A stretch of 33,001 nucleotides of DNA from a virus: the IMG/VR virus record IMGVR_UViG_3300013120_000602, positions 1 through 33,001 of that record; one strand, written 5' to 3'. Position 1 is the stretch's first letter, and each line of letters opens with the position of its first letter. Made by a program: the position numbers and the translations under genes. This document shows, piece after piece, positions 7,847-13,887 of this stretch. The notes below the pieces were generated by a model. It did not search any database, was not told where the DNA came from, and saw only the letters and a list, made by a program, of their open reading frames with translations.

Positions 7847-8479
7847 ATGAAAGATATCAATTTTGATACATTTATAAAAATTATAAAGGAAAACATAAAA
7901 GTGCATATTACCTTGCTCATTGTAAGTGGATTTATCATCTTTATCCAAGATGAAACTATCAAAGGAATCATAGGAATACAAATTCCAGTATATATAAAAC
8001 TATTTTTTCTAATTGTTTTTCTTATAGCATTTGTTGTATTTGTCTTAGATATTATTGAATGTTTATTCAATAGAAACAAAGAAGAGAAGAAGCAAGCTAT
8101 AAAAAAATTGAAAGAAATATTCCAAAATCCTAACTTAGGCAAAGAAATTGATCTGTTGTACGATTGGGATAGAATCTGTCAAGAAGAAGCACATAATGAA
8201 TATAAAAAACAATTACAACTCCCTATAAAAGAACGTTCTGAGAAATTTAACAGAACACATGAAACACGACAAAATTTCTCAAGATTTTTTGATCAAGCAT
8301 ATAAATATTATATAAAGAAGCTAATATGTAAACAACAACTAAAAAAGATAATAGCTGTGAGTCATGTAAGAGCTTTACTAGATGTAGTAGAGCCTTTGGA
8401 AAAACAAATTAGTGAAAATTATGATAAAAAACCATTTGATCATTTTAGAGATTTGTATGATAAAGAATTAAACAAATAA
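7847..8479 (+). CDS. cassette 2: two-helix membrane protein, SieB-like (putative exclusion protein)
   Basis: 210 residues; the ATG is 15 bases after the cassette junction, with GTGAGGA as RBS. Two membrane helices lie at about residues 18-31 (ITLLIVSGFIIFI) and 46-68 (IKLFFLIVFLIAFVVFVLDII), followed by an about 140-residue charged soluble domain. The layout and the 'IVSGFIIF...' first helix resemble the SieB superinfection-exclusion family of lambda/P22, which blocks growth of other phages, but lambda SieB is shorter and the match is only by eye. The gene ends ten bases before attC B, as cassette ORFs do. Confidence 0.7.
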   Translation: MKDINFDTFIKIIKENIKVHITLLIVSGFIIFIQDETIKGIIGIQIPVYIKLFFLIVFLIAFVVFVLDIIECLFNRNKEEKKQAIKKLKEIFQNPNLGKEIDLLYDWDRICQEEAHNEYKKQLQLPIKERSEKFNRTHETRQNFSRFFDQAYKYYIKKLICKQQLKKIIAVSHVRALLDVVEPLEKQISENYDKKPFDHFRDLYDKELNK

Positions 8480-8488
8480 AAACAAAAT

Positions 8489-8589
8489 CACATAACAATT
8501 AGATCCACCTGACCAAAACTCAGTTATCTGGTGATTTGATATACTGATTTATTGAAGTCGTTTTGCCAGGTGATCATGGTCGTTATGTT
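8489..8589 (+). repeat. attC-like recombination site B
   Basis: R'' CACATAAC (8489-8496), AATTA, L'' GATCCACCTG, centre with CAAAAC ... GTTTTG, L' CAGGTGATC, ATGGTC, R' GTTATGT (8582-8588). The L'' arm has one unpaired C against L'. The centre holds TCAGT/ACTGA that can pair as a terminal hairpin. Nearly identical to site D. Confidence 0.85.
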
Positions 8590-8643
8590 TAAGGAATTTA
8601 AAGACATTAAAACTATGATAATGAATTGCTGTGTGAGGAAAGG

Positions 8644-9195
8644 ATGAAAATAATAAACAATATACTAATTGGAATTGTTTCTAGTTTGTTTGTCTTTCTA
8701 ATTAGTATTGTTTGGAAATCAAATATGAATATAGAACTGAGAATACTAATTTGCTCATGGGCATTTTTTATTGCTTATTTTATATGTGATTGTTTCAAAG
8801 TTTGGAAGAATTACAAAGAACGGGCATATATAAAATTAAAGCAGAAATCTGAAGAGATAAAAATAACAGAAAAATTTACAAAAGTATGTCAATGGAGAAG
8901 GGAGCACCCAAATAAAGGTGAATATATAGAGCAACTTAAAAACATAAATAAGCACCCAGAATTCCTATCTATACATAATGATAGATATAACATTACAAAA
9001 CACTACCAAGACATACAAGAATGCCTTGATAAGGGTGCCATTACATCTAATGAATTTATATCACTTATACCGAAAAATAGAGCTAAAATATTATTGAATA
9101 TAATTGAGCCAATAGAAAAAGAAATGGATGATCTACCTAATTCAGATTATAATGATTCAGTATTTAGAACGATTGAAAAATATATAAAGATTTAA
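8644..9195 (+). CDS. cassette 3: two-helix membrane protein
   Basis: 183 residues from ATG 8644, chosen for the GTGAGGAAAGG ribosome binding site directly before it; a TTG at 8626 is in frame but lacks one. Helices lie at about 7-22 (ILIGIVSSLFVFLISIVW) and 32-50 (ILICSWAFFIAYFICDCF), then a basic soluble tail of about 130 residues. The topology repeats that of the cassette 2 and cassette 4 proteins but the sequences do not obviously align. Function unknown; a membrane-anchored defence or exclusion role is possible. The stop lies ten bases before attC C. Confidence 0.68.
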   Translation: MKIINNILIGIVSSLFVFLISIVWKSNMNIELRILICSWAFFIAYFICDCFKVWKNYKERAYIKLKQKSEEIKITEKFTKVCQWRREHPNKGEYIEQLKNINKHPEFLSIHNDRYNITKHYQDIQECLDKGAITSNEFISLIPKNRAKILLNIIEPIEKEMDDLPNSDYNDSVFRTIEKYIKI

Positions 9196-9204
9196 AAACA
9201 AAAT

Positions 9205-9304
9205 CACATAACAATTAGATCCACCTGACTGGAACTCAACTGATTTTTGGTTAGATTAGTTACTGGTAATAATCGTTCCAGCAGGTGATCATGGGTGTTA
9301 TGTG
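9205..9304 (+). repeat. attC-like recombination site C
   Basis: R'' CACATAAC (9205-9212), AATTA, L'' GATCCACCTG, centre with TGGAAC ... GTTCCA, L' CAGGTGATC, spacer ATGGGT, R' GTTATGTG (9297-9304). The second subtype: the inner CAAAAC/GTTTTG pair of sites B and D is replaced by TGGAAC/GTTCCA, so both arms change together. Confidence 0.85.
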
Positions 9305-9313
9305 AGGAAAGGA

Positions 9314-9817
9314 ATGATAAGAACAACAGACATGAAAAAAGCAATACTTAGTGCTGGAATTACATTAATAATAGCAGCACTGATGCAAAAGTATATAGAA
9401 CAATATTCTAATATTGTATTATTTGGAGCAATTTTAATATTAACAATAACTATACTTGGAGTTATTTATGATAATGTTTGGGGGATATTTAGTGATATTG
9501 AAACAAAGAAATCTGAATTATTTAAAGCTTATGAAAATCTAACAAAACATTTAAATGATGCTCTACAAAGATATCAAGTGTTTTCTGATAAGCAAATCAA
9601 AACAGACAACAAAAAATACACTGAAGAAGGTGTATTAGAAAAAATAAATGAAATTAGGAAGGCCATAAATAATTTTCTTCCCATAGCTAAAAAGCAAACT
9701 AGAAATTTACTGACAAATGAAGGTACAGAATGGTTAAATGATATAAACACTTTCGTTACTTATGCTCGTATATTTCAAAGAAAATTGATTGAAAGTATGA
9801 TTAAAGACAAAATTTAA
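9314..9817 (+). CDS. cassette 4, gene 1: two-helix membrane protein
   Basis: 167 residues from ATG 9314, 16 bases after the cassette junction, with GAGGAAAGG as RBS; a GTG at 9302 lies inside the attC core and is less likely. Helices at about 9-24 (AILSAGITLIIAALM) and 33-52 (IVLFGAILILTITILGVIY) are followed by a helical, Lys/Glu-rich cytoplasmic domain of about 115 residues. This is the third successive cassette with this design. No family recognised. Confidence 0.68.
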   Translation: MIRTTDMKKAILSAGITLIIAALMQKYIEQYSNIVLFGAILILTITILGVIYDNVWGIFSDIETKKSELFKAYENLTKHLNDALQRYQVFSDKQIKTDNKKYTEEGVLEKINEIRKAINNFLPIAKKQTRNLLTNEGTEWLNDINTFVTYARIFQRKLIESMIKDKI

Positions 9818-9839
9818 AATAAGAATGATATAATATAAA

Positions 9840-9872
9840 TAATTAAAGAAGTTATTATTAATCTTTTAATTA
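9840..9872 (+). other. AT-rich hairpin after gene 1 of cassette 4; TATAAT hexamer at 9829
   Basis: TAATTAAAGA (9840-9849) can pair with TCTTTTAATTA (9862-9872) with one bulged base. TATAAT at 9829-9834 is a good -10 hexamer but no convincing -35 lies at 17 bases, so a promoter for the next gene is only suggested. It may separate transcription of the two genes of this cassette. Confidence 0.3.
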
Positions 9873-9888
9873 AAGAAAGGATATTCTA

Positions 9889-10215
9889 ATGAAAAAAATA
9901 GTTAGTATTATTATATTTTTATTTATCTTTATGTCCTCAGTTACAAAAGTTTATGCAATAAAATCAGTAACAACTGATGATTGTGTAGCTTGTCTAACTG
10001 AAGAATGGTTGGAAGATATAATGAGTGCAGTTTCTGCTAAAGACATGAAAAGTATTACTGCTTATGTAAAAAGTGGTAAATGTATAAAATTAAAAGAAGG
10101 AATAGAAGTAACAATTACAAAATGGCCTGGAATGTTTGGAAGCACACAACAAATCATGTTTGAAGGTACTAAATTATGGGTAAATAGAGAAGGCACTACT
10201 GAAATTAGAGAATAA
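9889..10215 (+). CDS. cassette 4, gene 2: secreted small protein with signal peptide
   Basis: 108 residues. Residues 1-23 form a clear Sec signal peptide (KK, then IVSIIIFLFIFMSS, then a likely cleavage after VYA). The mature part has DDCVACL and later SGKCIKL, so disulfides in the periplasm are possible. The C-terminal part is beta-rich (IEVTITKW, IMFEGTKLWVNREG). Small exported proteins with a 'D..s...yv.sGkCi.l..g..v.i' pattern are common in bacteria, so this looks like bacterial cargo rather than a phage gene. RBS AAAGGA upstream. Function unknown. Confidence 0.7.
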   Translation: MKKIVSIIIFLFIFMSSVTKVYAIKSVTTDDCVACLTEEWLEDIMSAVSAKDMKSITAYVKSGKCIKLKEGIEVTITKWPGMFGSTQQIMFEGTKLWVNREGTTEIRE

Positions 10216-10234
10216 ATTAAATATATAAAAAGTA

Positions 10235-10267
10235 TTTGAGGGCAGAACTGAATGTCCTACCCTCAAA
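10235..10267 (+). terminator. hairpin after the secreted-protein gene
   Basis: TTTGAGGG (10235-10242) pairs with CCCTCAAA (10260-10267), eight base pairs around a 17-base loop, 20 bases after the stop of the secreted protein. No T-run follows, so it may be an RNA end-protecting hairpin rather than an intrinsic terminator. Confidence 0.45.
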
Positions 10268-10365
10268 ATTAAAGAAGCCAGATAATGATGATTAATACAG
10301 CAACCATAAATAAACTGACTTCTAAACTGAGATTAAATTTAAACATTTAGTATGTCCTTATTTAA

Positions 10366-10606
10366 ACTCAGGCCGGCCTGAGTGTTTCAAACATTCAGGT
10401 CATGTATATTTATTGAGCCCTAGCTGGCTCTATCCTTTAAAGTTTGATCAGGCTTTAAAGGAGTTCGAGAGTTTTCTTGAGATTAGCTAACTGACTCTCT
10501 CAATTAGCTTCTCAAAGATTGCTCCCATTAGCCCAGTTCAACATACTGGACACAGGCTTTGTTGATAGCCTAAGCCAGATACTTATACTAATTTATAAGT
10601 ATCTGG
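10366..10606 (+). ncRNA. chain of hairpins, possible structured RNA (part of a 470-base gene-free stretch)
   Basis: The gap 10216-10686 has no useful ORF but many inverted repeats, and it is richer in G and C than its surroundings. Arms: 10366-10383 (perfect 18-base palindrome around GGCCGGCC), 10377-10385 with 10391-10399, GAGCC 10415/GGCTC 10426, CCTTTAAAG 10434/CTTTAAAGG 10453, GAGAGT 10467/ACTCTC 10494, CCAGT 10533/ACTGG 10545, AGGCT 10554/AGCCT 10567, and a 13-bp hairpin 10575-10587 with 10594-10606. Such density suggests a folded RNA or a hairpin array. It does not match tRNA, and I recognise no known RNA class. Confidence 0.4.
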
Positions 10607-10686
10607 TCTAATTAAAATATAACATGAAGAGATAATAAGTACAAATAAAATAAAATAATTTATACAGTAAAAAGGAAAATATTGAT

Positions 10687-10968
10687 ATGGATGAAGAAAG
10701 ACTACTAGCAAGAGGAAGTTTTGAAGAATATAAAGATCAACTCTCAAGTATACACATACAAATAAGAACATTATTACAAGATGTACATAGAAAAACTCCT
10801 ATTATAAATATTCCTAGAAAATTAATTGTAGATGTCTCTGATATAGATATTAAAGGAGCAAAAGTATTATTAAATAGTCTAGAGGATTTATTAGAAAAAC
10901 AAAATAATTTAATCGGCAAATTAAAAATTCTTTCTGATAAATGGAAATTTAACTTAAAGATTGAGTAA
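10687..10968 (+). CDS. cassette 4, gene 3: small helical protein (93 residues)
   Basis: ATG 10687 with AAAAGGA upstream. Mostly helical and charged (FEEYKDQLSSIHIQIRTLLQ; LLNSLEDLLEKQNNLIGKL) with a central strand-like IINIPRKLIVDVSDIDI. No membrane segment or signal peptide. The stop lies seven bases before attC D, which places it as the 3' gene of the cassette. A role with the structured stretch just upstream is possible but not shown. Confidence 0.6.
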   Translation: MDEERLLARGSFEEYKDQLSSIHIQIRTLLQDVHRKTPIINIPRKLIVDVSDIDIKGAKVLLNSLEDLLEKQNNLIGKLKILSDKWKFNLKIE

Positions 10969-10974
10969 TAATTT

Positions 10975-11075
10975 CACATAACAATTAGATCCACCTGACC
11001 AAAACTCAGTTATCTGGTGATTTGATATACTGATTTATTAAAGTCGTTTTGCCAGGTGATCATGGTCGTTATGTG
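10975..11075 (+). repeat. attC-like recombination site D
   Basis: R'' CACATAAC (10975-10982), AATTA, L'' GATCCACCTG, centre with CAAAAC ... GTTTTG, L' CAGGTGATC, ATGGTC, R' GTTATGTG (11068-11075). It differs from site B at very few positions. It separates the 93-residue gene from the EcoRI-type genes. Confidence 0.85.
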
Positions 11076-11123
11076 TACATTACGACAGTAAACAACAATA
11101 GATTTGAGTAAAAAAGGCATAAT

Positions 11124-11960
11124 ATGGCTAAAAAGAATCAATCAAAAAGATTGACAAATCAACACAAAGGATCTCAAGGTGTAGTTGGTATTTTTGGAGA
11201 TAAAGCAAAATTGCATGATATAACAGTTGGAAAGATATCACATCTTGTAATTGAACAACTTACAAAAGAATATCCACAATTATCATTTCAACATAGAACA
11301 AGTATCAAAAAGGAGGAAATAAACGAAGCGTTAAAGAAAATTGATCCTGCGTTAGGGCAAACCCTTTTTGTGCCAAACGCAAGTATTATACCTGATGGAG
11401 GGATAATAGAAGTAAAAGACGATAATGATAATTGGAGGATAATTTTAGTATCAGAAGCTAAACATCAAGGAAAAGACATTGAAAATATAAAAGCAGGAAA
11501 ACTTGTGGGAGCAAAAAATAATCAAGACTTGATGGCTGCTGGTAATGCAATAGAGAGATCACATAAAAATATATCCGAAATTGCTAATTTTATGCTATCT
11601 GAATTACATTTTCCTTATGTTTTATTTCTTGAAGGCTCAAATTTTTTAACAGAAACTATTACAATTGAAAGACCTGATGGCAGAGTTGTAACACTAGAGT
11701 ACAATTCAGGGATGTTAAATAGATTAGATAGGTTGACCTCCGCAAATTATGGAATGCCAATTAATACCAATTTATGTAAAAATAAATTTGTTAAGCATAA
11801 GGATAAAACAATTATGCTTCAAGCAACTTCAATCTACACACAGGGAAATGGAGAGAGATGGGATGCTGAAAAAATGTTTGAAATTATGATTGAAATATCT
11901 AAAACTTCTCTTAAAGCATTGGGGAGTGATTTATTTACTCAGATTACAACCAATAAGTGA
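11124..11960 (+). CDS. ecoRIR: EcoRI-family type II restriction endonuclease
   Basis: 278 residues, against 277 for EcoRI, and close to EcoRI along its whole length as I remember that protein. The catalytic PD...ExK residues fall at the same numbers: Asp91 in IIPDGGI, Glu111 and Lys113 in SEAKHQGKD. The recognition helix segment MAAGNAIERSHKNISE places Glu144 and Arg145 as in EcoRI, and the GMPIN segment near Arg200 (LNRLDRL) is kept. It should act as a homodimer cutting G^AATTC. The cognate methyltransferase follows at 37 bases, and both lie in one cassette between attC D and attC E. At least six GAATTC sites occur in this window (3777, 6911, 8959, 15121, 22035, 25422), so the DNA needs the methylase. 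No break or frameshift is seen. Confidence 0.96.
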   Translation: MAKKNQSKRLTNQHKGSQGVVGIFGDKAKLHDITVGKISHLVIEQLTKEYPQLSFQHRTSIKKEEINEALKKIDPALGQTLFVPNASIIPDGGIIEVKDDNDNWRIILVSEAKHQGKDIENIKAGKLVGAKNNQDLMAAGNAIERSHKNISEIANFMLSELHFPYVLFLEGSNFLTETITIERPDGRVVTLEYNSGMLNRLDRLTSANYGMPINTNLCKNKFVKHKDKTIMLQATSIYTQGNGERWDAEKMFEIMIEISKTSLKALGSDLFTQITTNK

Positions 11961-11997
11961 TTAAACCCTAACGAAGACATAAATAAATAGGTTAATA

Positions 11998-13059
11998 ATG
12001 ACAAGAAAAGCAACAAATAAATTATTGCAAAAAGCAAAGAAGTCTAAAAGTGATGAGTTTTATACCCAACTTTGTGACATTGAGAGTGAATTGCAGCATT
12101 ATAAGATACACTTTAGTGACAAAGTTGTTCTTTGTAATTGTGACGATCCTAGAATAAGTAATTTCTTTAAGTATTTTGCTAATAACTTTGAAGACTTAGG
12201 TATTAGGAAAATATTAACATCTTGTTATAAAGAACGAGCAGGAGATTTATTTAATTATGGGAATAAAGAAAGTGGGTTTTTCTTTGAATACAAAGGCTTT
12301 GAAACAGAGAATTATAATCAATTAGATGTTAATTACTTCAAGGGAAGTGGTGATTTTCGTAGTACAGAAAGCATTGAGTTGTTAAAACAATCTGACATTG
12401 TTGTTACAAATCCACCATTCTCATTATTTAGGGAATATGTTGAACAACTTGTCAAATACAATAAAAAGTTTTTAATAATTGGAAATGTAAATGCAATAAC
12501 ATACAAAGAAATATTTAAACTAATTAAAGAAAACAAAGCGTGGTTGGGGATAAATCTCGGTAGAGGTGTTTCTGGTTTTATTGTCCCAGAACATTATGAA
12601 CTTTATGGAACAGAGGCTCGGATTGATGATTTAGGAAATAGAATAGTCTCTCCTAATAATTGTTTATGGCTAACAAACTTAGATACTTCTAAACGGCACG
12701 AGGATATTATCCTCACAAAAAAATATTTTGGAAACGAATATAAATACCCAAAATATGATAATTATGATGGAATTAATGTTAATAAGACAAAAGATATCCC
12801 ATTTGATTATAAGGGAGCTATGGGTGTTCCAATAACATTCCTGCATAAATTCAACCCTGATCAATTTGAAATAATTAAATTTAGAAAAGGGGATGATGAA
12901 AAGGATTTGGCGATCAATGGGAAATGCCCATATTTCAGAATACTTGTAAAAAATAAGAGAATCCAAACAAAATCTATTAGACAGGAAAAGGATAATAGTA
13001 TTAAGATAAACAGTATAATAAAGAAAAAATTTAGACAATTATCTTTATTTTCTGAATAA
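11998..13059 (+). CDS. ecoRIM: EcoRI-family adenine DNA methyltransferase
   Basis: 353 residues. The N-terminus (TRKATNKLLQKAKKSKSDEFYTQ region) and most of the length follow M.EcoRI as I remember it. Key motifs are CNCDDPR (about 48-54), the catalytic NPPF in VVTNPPFSLFREY (about 138-150), and GRGVSGFIVPEHYELYGTEAR. It is expected to methylate the inner adenine of GAATTC. It is about 25 residues longer than M.EcoRI at the C-terminus. The start ATG lies 37 bases after the endonuclease stop, the same R-then-M order as in the plasmid system. The stop is 19 bases before attC E. Confidence 0.95.
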   Translation: MTRKATNKLLQKAKKSKSDEFYTQLCDIESELQHYKIHFSDKVVLCNCDDPRISNFFKYFANNFEDLGIRKILTSCYKERAGDLFNYGNKESGFFFEYKGFETENYNQLDVNYFKGSGDFRSTESIELLKQSDIVVTNPPFSLFREYVEQLVKYNKKFLIIGNVNAITYKEIFKLIKENKAWLGINLGRGVSGFIVPEHYELYGTEARIDDLGNRIVSPNNCLWLTNLDTSKRHEDIILTKKYFGNEYKYPKYDNYDGINVNKTKDIPFDYKGAMGVPITFLHKFNPDQFEIIKFRKGDDEKDLAINGKCPYFRILVKNKRIQTKSIRQEKDNSIKINSIIKKKFRQLSLFSE

Positions 13060-13078
13060 AAAACAAAACAATAACAAT

Positions 13079-13176
13079 CACATAACAATTAGATGCACCT
13101 GACTGGAACTCGACAACCAGTGATTATATTACTGTTAGTCAGTTCATCGTTCCAGCAGGTGATCATGGTGTTAATA
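13079..13176 (+). repeat. attC-like recombination site E (array end)
   Basis: R'' CACATAAC (13079-13086), AATTA, L'' GATGCACCTG, centre with TGGAAC ... GTTCCA and CAGT/ACTG, L' CAGGTGATC, spacer, then GTTAATA (13170-13176) instead of GTTATGT. Bases after the G of this core belong to whatever follows, so the change from TTATG to TTAAT marks the end of cassette DNA and the return to phage sequence. Confidence 0.82.
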
Positions 13177-13195
13177 ACAAAAAAAGGAGAGAAAA

Positions 13196-13513
13196 ATGAT
13201 TAATAAAGAAATTCAAACAAATACAGAATTGTGGAAAATCATAAAAGAATCCGAAGTAACAGTAGAATTTATAAAGAAAGATAAAACAAAAAGAGAGATG
13301 AAATGTACTTTGGATTTCGACAAGATCCCAAAGAAAGATTATCCCAAAAGTGACATAAAAGAAATTGATACATTAGAAAAAATGAAAGCTAAAAAAATAT
13401 TAGCTATGTATGATCTGGAGAAACAAGGTTGGAGATCTATTCCTATTGATCGGTTGAATTGGTTAAAATGTAATGATATTCAGTATTTTATAAATATTAA
13501 ATTTGAAGACTAA
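13196..13513 (+). CDS. phage SH3-like beta-barrel fold protein
   Basis: 105 residues with a strong AAAAAGGAGAG RBS. The pattern VTVEFIKKDKTKREMKCTL, IPKKDYP, then MYDLEKQGWRSIPIDRLNW is typical of a small protein found in many T4-like and other phages and annotated as SH3 beta-barrel fold-containing. Function is not established. It is the first gene after the cassette array and is clearly phage, in contrast to the cassette cargo. Confidence 0.72.
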   Translation: MINKEIQTNTELWKIIKESEVTVEFIKKDKTKREMKCTLDFDKIPKKDYPKSDIKEIDTLEKMKAKKILAMYDLEKQGWRSIPIDRLNWLKCNDIQYFINIKFED

Positions 13514-13539
13514 TACATTAGCTTGTTTTAAATTGTATT

Positions 13540-13865
13540 TTATTTTTTTGTCTTATATTAAATTAACTTTTTAAAACACTGTAAATAATAAACTTTTTAA
13601 TAAATTCTTAAATTTAATTATATTTATTTGGTTTGTCTTTTATTAAATTAAATTAAATTGACTTTTTAAAACACTGTAAATAATAAACTTTTTAATAAAT
13701 TCTTAGATTAAATTAAATTTAATTAATTTGCCTTTTATTAATTTAAATTAAATTAAATTGACTTTTTAACACACTGTAAATAATAAACTTTTTAATAAAT
13801 TCTTAAATTAATTTATGTTATTTTGGCTTGTGTTTTGTTAAATTAAATTAACTTATATTAACTAA
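13540..13865 (+). repeat. AT-rich tandem repeat, three units of about 95-100 bases with promoter-like cores
   Basis: The gene-free stretch 13514-13887 is built of three near-identical units. Each has a TTAAATTAAATTAA-rich part, then TTGACTTTTTAAAACACTG, then TAAATAATAAAC and TTTTTAATAAATTCTTA. The TTGACT (or TTAACT) hexamers lie at 13563, 13658 and 13758. In unit 2 TTGACT is followed after 17 bases by TAATAA, or after 15 by AATAAT, close to bacterial -35/-10 spacing. A fourth partial unit starts near 13823. It could be a stack of promoters for the RAMP-like gene or replication iterons. Confidence 0.7.
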
Positions 13866-13887
13866 CTAAAAAGAGGAGAAAAGAAAC

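Larger units (their letters stand above)
7660..13170 (+). mobile_element. integron-type gene cassette array without integrase (CALIN-like), five cassettes
   Basis: Five direct copies of an about 100-nt attC-like site divide this stretch into cassettes 7660-7831, 7832-8582, 8583-9297, 9298-11068 and 11069-13170, taking the crossover as G/TT in the GTT core. Every cassette begins TTATG. These bases complement the CATAA at the start of the attC that ends the same cassette, as required for the circular form. ORFs in cassettes 2 and 4 begin 15-16 bases after the crossover and read towards their attC. No tyrosine recombinase with an IntI character and no attI site is present in the window. Cargo: three two-helix membrane proteins, a secreted protein, a small helical protein, EcoRI-type restriction-modification. 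The flanks are ordinary phage genes. Confidence 0.8.

Noticed and set aside
7798-8142. Minus-strand ORF opposite the start of cassette 2
   Set aside because: It would begin inside the cassette 2 gene and end in attC A, has no RBS, and the plus-strand gene has the right junction, RBS and topology.
10500-10610. tRNA or tRNA-like gene (5-bp stem with 7-base loop at 10533-10549)
   Set aside because: No acceptor stem, T-loop sequence GTTCAA in place, or CCA-compatible end can be arranged around it.
12679-13088. Minus-strand ORFs opposite the methyltransferase gene
   Set aside because: They are shadows of a strongly conserved EcoRI-type methylase frame and are low-complexity hydrophobic translations of AT-rich DNA.
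7737-13176. The five repeats as terminal inverted repeats of an insertion sequence or miniature transposon
   Set aside because: No transposase, no target duplications, and the copies alternate with genes in one orientation with attC box spacing and an extrahelical base, which fits integron sites better.
7737-13176. The repeats as regulatory RNA leaders of each gene
   Set aside because: The last copy (E) precedes a phage gene with its own RBS, and the paired bases of each cassette match across its two ends rather than with the downstream gene. A regulatory side role is not excluded.
13540-13865. CRISPR array
   Set aside because: Units are tandem and near-identical over their whole length, with no unique spacers of constant size, despite the RAMP-like gene next to them.
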